Positions 6,134-9,916 of a DNA stretch of 9,916 nucleotides are shown piece by piece. How positions within the stretch are numbered: the first letter of the stretch is position 1; every line of letters starts with the position of its first letter. Both the position numbers and the translations under genes were made by a program. The notes beneath the pieces were generated by a model. That model saw only the letters and a list, made by a program, of their open reading frames with translations. It had not been told where the DNA came from and searched no databases. The DNA is taken from the NCBI GenBank assembly GCA_016929205.1, contig JAFGJF010000203.1, positions 1 through 9,916 of the forward strand, in the 5' to 3' direction. The stretch comes from Anaerolineae bacterium (GTDB lineage: Bacteria > Chloroflexota > Anaerolineae > JAFGEY01).

Positions 6134-6943
6134 TTACTGCGACCGAGGTGGCATCACGGCGACCAGCTTGGCCAACAGCGTATCGTCATCCTGCTTGACC
6201 ACAACCCCGGCAACCACATCACCGACCTGGACGTCGGCCAGCGTCGGCTCCTCGACATCCTTGATTCGGAACTTGGTGCCAGCATCGACCAGGATCGTGT
6301 GCGTTTTCCCATTGCGTGTCTCGACGGTCAGCGAGTTCTGGCCCACCGCTGTCACCTTGCCCAGACCGCGTACCCGTTCGCCTTTGGGCGGCACCACGAC
6401 GACGAGTTTGGCCAACAATGTACCATCCTCCTGCTTGACCACCGCCCCGGCAACCACATCACCGACCTGAATGTCGGCCAGTGTTGCATCCTCAACGTCT
6501 TTGATCCGGAACTTGGTGTCAGCGTCGATCAAGATCGTGTGCGCTTCCCCATTGCGTATCTCGACGGTCAGCGAATCGGCGCCCACCGCCGTCACCCTGC
6601 CCAGGCCGCGCAGTCGCCTGCCTGGAGACGGCATCACAGTGACGAGTTTGGCCAACAGCGTGCCGTCGTCCTGTTTTTCCACGCGCCCGGCAACCAGGTC
6701 TCCCACACTCACGTCGTCGATCGTCGGCTGTTCAACACCCCTAACACGAAAGACAGTCTCGCCATCAGTGTGGATATCAAACGTCCCGAGCTGGTTTTCG
6801 ACGATGATGACCTCCCCCTGGATGTCGATCACCCTGCCCAAGCCGCCCTGCCGCTGCAGCGAGTCGGCCGCAAATGCCGTTCCACCTGCCAGGCCAAAAA
6901 CGAGCACTGCCGCTAACGTTCCCAGAATCAATTTCAGTTTCAT
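6134..6943 (-). CDS. Secreted protein of three DUF5666 repeats
   Basis: A 269-residue protein with a clear signal peptide (K2-K4, hydrophobic core 5-20, A-F-A-A cleavage near residue 25), followed by three 80-residue units: 32-111, 112-191 and 192-269. Each has the DUF5666 pattern G-L-G-x-V-x-x-x, a beta-rich middle (HTILID, TKFRIKDVE), then D-x-x-V-G-D-x-V-A-G and L-L-A-K-L-V. Units 2 and 3 are nearly identical; unit 1 is more diverged. No membrane anchor or cell-wall signal follows, so the protein is probably extracytoplasmic and soluble. The biochemical role of DUF5666 is unknown to me. The start at 6943 is chosen because AAGGAG lies 8 bases upstream and the signal peptide begins there; the open frame continues to 7054 without sense. 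It has its own terminator, and lies 180 bases downstream of the glycoside hydrolase on the same strand with a possible separate promoter. Confidence 0.85.
   Translation of the reverse strand: MKLKLILGTLAAVLVFGLAGGTAFAADSLQRQGGLGRVIDIQGEVIIVENQLGTFDIHTDGETVFRVRGVEQPTIDDVSVGDLVAGRVEKQDDGTLLAKLVTVMPSPGRRLRGLGRVTAVGADSLTVEIRNGEAHTILIDADTKFRIKDVEDATLADIQVGDVVAGAVVKQEDGTLLAKLVVVVPPKGERVRGLGKVTAVGQNSLTVETRNGKTHTILVDAGTKFRIKDVEEPTLADVQVGDVVAGVVVKQDDDTLLAKLVAVMPPRSQ
6137..6850 (-). repeat. Three direct 240-bp coding repeats
   Basis: Units lie at 6850-6611, 6610-6371 and 6370-6137. A marker string (TTGGCCAACA on the plus strand) recurs at 6168, 6408 and 6648, exactly 240 bases apart. The two promoter-distal units are most alike at DNA level, which suggests recent duplication or gene conversion; the promoter-proximal one has diverged. 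Confidence 0.88.
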
Positions 6944-7002
6944 GGTATACACTCCTTTACATTTCTGACGGTTGATCAATTCACCCTCATTATCCGCCAT
7001 AT

Positions 7003-7031
7003 GTGTTACCTGGACGTTGCAAAAATGTAAA
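7003..7031 (-). promoter_or_regulatory. Possible promoter of the DUF5666 gene
   Basis: On the minus strand TTTACA (7031-7026) is followed after 17 bases by TAACAC (7008-7003). The -35 is good, the -10 poor. An alternative -10, GATAAT (6994-6989), lacks a matching -35. The surroundings are AT-rich compared with the genes. Confidence 0.25.
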
Positions 7032-7123
7032 AAAAGTGTTAACCATTCACTCAAACCACAGACGAACCCTCTTGACCGTTCCTAAATAGACTCTGCGGAC
7101 GTGTGTAGGTACGTTTCTCCAGC

Positions 7124-8707
7124 TCAGATCCCCCCGAAACTGCCGATACACAGCAGCCAGTCTCGCTCATCCGGGGTGGCGATCTGTTCCGAGACGTCGG
7201 CATCCATCCACTTGCCACTGCGTGGATCGAACCAGCGCGCCGAATCGGGCTCGTTTAGCAGCGACAGATCGATCCGGATGTCGCCGCCTTGTGGGGTATA
7301 GATCGCGGCAAAACTGCTATCCACCGTCTTGGCAGCGGCGATGAACAAGGCAGGATCGTTCTTTCCCGGTTGTTCGATAATCAAATCCGGCGCGGGAAGC
7401 AGGATGTTCCACGGCACGGGCTCGGTCCAGGACAACGAACCAAAAAACTGTCGCAGCACCGTCATGCTGTGTACGCCCGGCGTCTCGAGTCCATAGCGCC
7501 AAGGCATCACCAAACCGATACGATCGTGCCCCTCGGGTACCTCCGACTTGTCCGGCCAGACCCAGATCGCGTTGTGGCCAAAGGTCACCCCGGCGGGCGG
7601 CGAAACGAGCAGGCTCCAATAGGCGGCACGGCGCACCTCACAGTCGTCAAACTTGCGTTGGATGTGATAAGAAGGGTGGTCTTCGTAATTCGGCTCCAGG
7701 TTGACCACCGGCACGAGCGGTTGTTCGTCCCAACACCTGGCCGGCGGTCCCTCGACCAGCCAGCGCAGGTGATCGTCCGAACTGCCATGGCCGCTCTGGT
7801 AACCGATAAAATCGAACCACGGCTGGCCGCGAAATTCCTGGCCAATCCAACTCTGCCCGCAAGGATGCATGGTCACCAAACGATCGCGCTGCACACCTCC
7901 AGTCCACACGGCGTTGCCGATCCGCTTCCAGCGTTCGGCTCGCTCGCCATCATAGTGACCGTCACCGCCCAGGAACCAGATCACCTGGTGCGCTCCCCAC
8001 CGCGCAACCATGTACTTGACGACGCGGATTGCAGCCTCTTCGGACAGCGTCTGCCCGGGATCGGCCTCCGTGAGCGCCCACAGCAGGACCGGGGCCGCAA
8101 TCAGACCATAGGCATTGACCGCCGCCACCTTGGCATCCATGCGTTGAAAGAAACGGGGATTCAGGACAACGCGGTCTTGGCCCTCAAAGGCCACTTCGCC
8201 AAAAGAATTGCGCGTGCAGCCGCGCCAATGGGTGCATACGAACTGGATTGCCGTAAAACGCTGCTCGCGCCGCAGGCGTAGATAACGATGCCAATCCGCC
8301 TCCTGCGCGCGCAAGACGCCGTTCCAGGCTGTATCCGCCAGCCAGAAAAAAGGCGTGCCATCGGCATACTCAAAATGGCATCCGTTCGAACTCACCCCCA
8401 CCGGGCCGTGGCTGTACAGCGGGTTGTCGCCACGATAGGGCACGCAGGCAAATCTGCCGCCTTGGTCGTGCAAGCCAACATTCCCCCGATCCGAGCAAAC
8501 AGACATCCACTGCCACTCGCCGGTTTCGTCGGGGCTAAAGCGTACCCGCCAGGCACGACCGCCGTCCCAAAACGCATCGACTGTGCGCGCCTTCCCCGAC
8601 GGCGACCTGAGCTCAATCCGTACAGCAACGTCCCAGAACGGATTATCATAGTCTCGATCGCTGTCGATGATCGCTTCAAAAATGGTCCATTTGGCTACGT
8701 CTTTCAT
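7124..8707 (-). CDS. DUF5060/DUF4038 apiosidase-like glycoside hydrolase
   Basis: A 527-residue protein. Residues 5-100 form a DUF5060-type beta-sandwich (W-T-I-F-E, Y-D-N-P-F, F-W-D-G, V-R-F-S-P-D-E-T-G-E-W). Residues 105-425 form the DUF4038 TIM barrel (F-F-W-L-A-D-T-A-W at 120-128, Y-L-R-L-R-R-E-Q-R-F-T-A-I-Q). The end (about 430-527) is a beta-domain like the C-terminal domain of this group (F-D-P-R-S-G-K-W). D249 in W-F-L-G-G-D and E338 in V-N-L-E-P-N-Y-E sit where the GH140 apiosidase family has its catalytic acids, so both residues appear intact; the true sugar substrate is unknown. There is no signal peptide, so it should act inside the cell on imported oligosaccharides. TAAAGGA lies 7 bases before ATG 8707. 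It diverges from the sugar oxidoreductase and has a dyad in its leader, suggesting control by a sugar-responsive regulator. No terminator is seen downstream, so some read-through into the DUF5666 gene is possible. Confidence 0.87.
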   Translation of the reverse strand: MKDVAKWTIFEAIIDSDRDYDNPFWDVAVRIELRSPSGKARTVDAFWDGGRAWRVRFSPDETGEWQWMSVCSDRGNVGLHDQGGRFACVPYRGDNPLYSHGPVGVSSNGCHFEYADGTPFFWLADTAWNGVLRAQEADWHRYLRLRREQRFTAIQFVCTHWRGCTRNSFGEVAFEGQDRVVLNPRFFQRMDAKVAAVNAYGLIAAPVLLWALTEADPGQTLSEEAAIRVVKYMVARWGAHQVIWFLGGDGHYDGERAERWKRIGNAVWTGGVQRDRLVTMHPCGQSWIGQEFRGQPWFDFIGYQSGHGSSDDHLRWLVEGPPARCWDEQPLVPVVNLEPNYEDHPSYHIQRKFDDCEVRRAAYWSLLVSPPAGVTFGHNAIWVWPDKSEVPEGHDRIGLVMPWRYGLETPGVHSMTVLRQFFGSLSWTEPVPWNILLPAPDLIIEQPGKNDPALFIAAAKTVDSSFAAIYTPQGGDIRIDLSLLNEPDSARWFDPRSGKWMDADVSEQIATPDERDWLLCIGSFGGI

Positions 8708-8748
8708 CAGGCATTCCTTTACCCAGGTAGGTTTGCGAGTGCGGTCAC

Positions 8749-8787
8749 GGTGATGTGTGGTAGCTGTATCAGCTAGGAGGCATCACC
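8749..8787. promoter_or_regulatory. Symmetrical 39-bp dyad in the hydrolase leader (operator or RNA hairpin)
   Basis: Outer arms GGTGATG (8749-8755) and CATCACC (8781-8787) and inner arms TAGCTG (8761-8766) and CAGCTA (8770-8775) are all perfect and share one centre at 8768, with 5-base unpaired segments on each side and a 3-base centre. It lies between the -10 box and the start codon of the hydrolase. It could be a repressor operator (LacI/GntR-type regulators use such dyads) or, in the mRNA, a two-part stem-loop. Confidence 0.55.
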
Positions 8788-8816
8788 CGGTATCGTCCAA
8801 GCTATCCCCCAACGTT

Positions 8817-8845
8817 ATTATACCGCCCGATTCGCCAAACCACAA
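8817..8845 (-). promoter_or_regulatory. Probable promoter of the DUF4038 hydrolase
   Basis: On the minus strand TTGTGG (8845-8840) and a perfect TATAAT (8822-8817) are 17 bases apart. The expected start near 8810 gives a leader of about 100 bases that contains the 39-bp dyad. Confidence 0.5.
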
Positions 8846-8942
8846 ATCTCTCACACGGAAAAAGCCATCTGCCCAACTGATATGTTACCTGGGCACTAGC
8901 CCGAGATCCAAACGCCCGAACGAATCCATTCTTGCCTTCAAT

Positions 8943-8950
8943 GATAGAAT
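8943..8950 (+). promoter_or_regulatory. Possible extended -10 box of the oxidoreductase gene
   Basis: TGATAGAAT carries an extended-10 TG and a 5/6 match to TATAAT, 55 bases before the ATG at 9006. No good -35 lies at 16-18 bases, which an extended -10 may tolerate. Confidence 0.35.
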
Positions 8951-9005
8951 CAAGTACAATCCAGGCAAGTGATCCAGTCCATACACATCCCAAAACGGAG
9001 GACCT

Positions 9006-9916
9006 ATGTCAAACATACAACTGCGCATCGGCGTAATCGGTTCAGGCGGGCGTGGCGGCCTGGCAAGATACGCGCACAGGCCCGAGGATGGCTCCCGCGT
9101 CGTCGCCTGCTGCGACGTAAACGGGACCATATTCGAAAGAAACAAAACGTGGTATGGTGACGACATTTTGACCACGACAAACTACCGCGAACTGCTCGCC
9201 CGGGACCTGGATGCGGTTTTTGTGACCACGCCCGACTACCTGCACGAGGAACACGCTGTCGCCGCACTACAAGCCGGCAAAGCCGTTTACTTGGAAAAGC
9301 CGATGGCCATCACCATCGCCGGGTGTGATCGCATCCTGCAAAGCGCACGAGACAACAATGCCAAACTGTACCTCGGTCACAACATGCGTCATTTTGACGT
9401 GATCCTCAAAATGAAGGAATTGATTGACGCGGGTGCAATCGGCCAGGTCAAAGTCGCCTGGTGCCGGCATTTCGTCTCCTATGGCGGAGACGCCTATTTC
9501 AAGGATTGGCACGCCGACCGGCGAACGGCAACGGGCTTGCTGCTGCAAAAAGGCGCGCACGATATTGACATCCTGCACTGGCTCTGCGGTGGGTATACGG
9601 AAACCGTCACCGCAATGGGCGGCCTGACCGTGTATAGCCAGATCGCCGACCGCCACGACACCACGGAACGGGGAGATGCCAGCTTTGTTCGGGACAACTG
9701 GCCGCCGCTCAGCCAGAAAGGCTTGAACCCCGTGATTGACATAGAAGACGTCTCTATGATGTTGATGAGGCTGGATAACGGCGTCCTGGCCTCCTACCAG
9801 CAATGCCACTATACCCCGGACGCCTGGCGCAACTATACGGTCATCGGCACCGAAGGCCGGATCGAGAATTTTGGCGATGGCATTGGCGACGACTCGTGCG
9901 TGCGGCTGTGGAACAC
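9006..9916 (+). CDS. Gfo/Idh/MocA-family NAD(P)-dependent oxidoreductase (3' end outside window)
   Basis: 303 complete codons with no stop before the window edge. The N-terminal Rossmann fold has G-V-I-G-S-G-G-R-G-G (9-18) and an acidic residue after beta2 (C-D-V-N, D37) that favours NAD over NADP. Y-L-E-K-P (95-99) holds the conserved EKP lysine, K98. The second domain has K-G-A-H-D-I-D-I-L-H-W-L (182-193) with the family's H185 and D188. Members oxidise or epimerise sugars, inositols and sugar acids; the substrate here cannot be told. GGAGG sits 5 bases before ATG 9006. The usual length is about 340-430 residues, so roughly 40-130 residues lie beyond the window. It is divergent from the apiosidase-like hydrolase, fitting a role in oxidising the released sugar. 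Confidence 0.92.
   Translation, partial: MSNIQLRIGVIGSGGRGGLARYAHRPEDGSRVVACCDVNGTIFERNKTWYGDDILTTTNYRELLARDLDAVFVTTPDYLHEEHAVAALQAGKAVYLEKPMAITIAGCDRILQSARDNNAKLYLGHNMRHFDVILKMKELIDAGAIGQVKVAWCRHFVSYGGDAYFKDWHADRRTATGLLLQKGAHDIDILHWLCGGYTETVTAMGGLTVYSQIADRHDTTERGDASFVRDNWPPLSQKGLNPVIDIEDVSMMLMRLDNGVLASYQQCHYTPDAWRNYTVIGTEGRIENFGDGIGDDSCVRLWN

Noticed and set aside
6944..7054. 37-residue extension of the DUF5666 protein
   Set aside because: It would bury the signal peptide, and the ribosome binding site points to 6943.
7289..8281. 330-codon plus-strand open frame across the hydrolase
   Set aside because: Composition rich in Arg/His/Pro with no family resemblance; antisense shadow of the conserved DUF4038 gene.
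4000..9005. tRNA, riboswitch or other structured RNA in the intergenic regions
   Set aside because: I looked for T-arm (GGTTCGAATCC-like) and lysine-riboswitch-like conserved elements in the gaps at 4000-4510, 5834-6133, 6944-7123 and 8708-9005 and saw none.

Overview
The window is GC-rich, gene-dense bacterial chromosome with no phage, plasmid or integrase genes. The gene content (a PduL-type phosphotransacylase joined to an acetate-kinase fold, a secreted DUF5666 protein, GT-C membrane glycosyltransferase, apiosidase-like DUF4038 hydrolase, Gfo/Idh/MocA oxidoreductase) would suit a fermentative, sugar-degrading member of the Chloroflexota such as Anaerolineae. That assignment is an inference from family content only; no phylogenetic marker is present.

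Left part (1-4000). A plus-strand gene already open at the left edge encodes a three-part protein: cyclic-nucleotide-binding-type domain, acetate-kinase-like domain, and PduL phosphotransacylase. It would place both steps of the acetyl-CoA to acetyl-phosphate to acetate route on one chain, apparently under a ligand sensor. However, the kinase part has lost most of its phosphate-handling residues. Converging on it, with only 17 bases between the stop codons, is a minus-strand polytopic GT-C glycosyltransferase carrying an in-frame 42-bp tandem repeat.

Middle part (4000-6134). About 500 bases hold a possible 40-residue membrane protein, a REP-like hairpin and promoter-like boxes. They are followed by lysA (diaminopimelate decarboxylase, last step of lysine synthesis) with its own strong ribosome binding site. 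After lysA lies a previously hidden remnant: the C-terminal half of a response-regulator receiver domain, whose stop codon overlaps the rho-independent terminator of the next minus-strand gene.

Right part (6134-9916). A secreted protein built of three 80-residue DUF5666 repeats (exact 240-bp period) lies on the minus strand. Upstream of it, same strand, is a cytoplasmic DUF5060/DUF4038 glycoside hydrolase. Divergent from that hydrolase, across 298 bases with promoter-like sequences and a symmetrical 39-bp dyad, is a Gfo/Idh/MocA NAD(P)-dependent sugar oxidoreductase that runs off the right edge. The divergent pair looks like part of an intracellular sugar-catabolic unit.

The most unusual item is the sensor/acetate-kinase-like/PduL fusion with a degenerate kinase site. 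Second-tier items are the 39-bp dyad before the hydrolase, the receiver-domain relic, and the in-frame repeat with Z-DNA-prone GC tracts.
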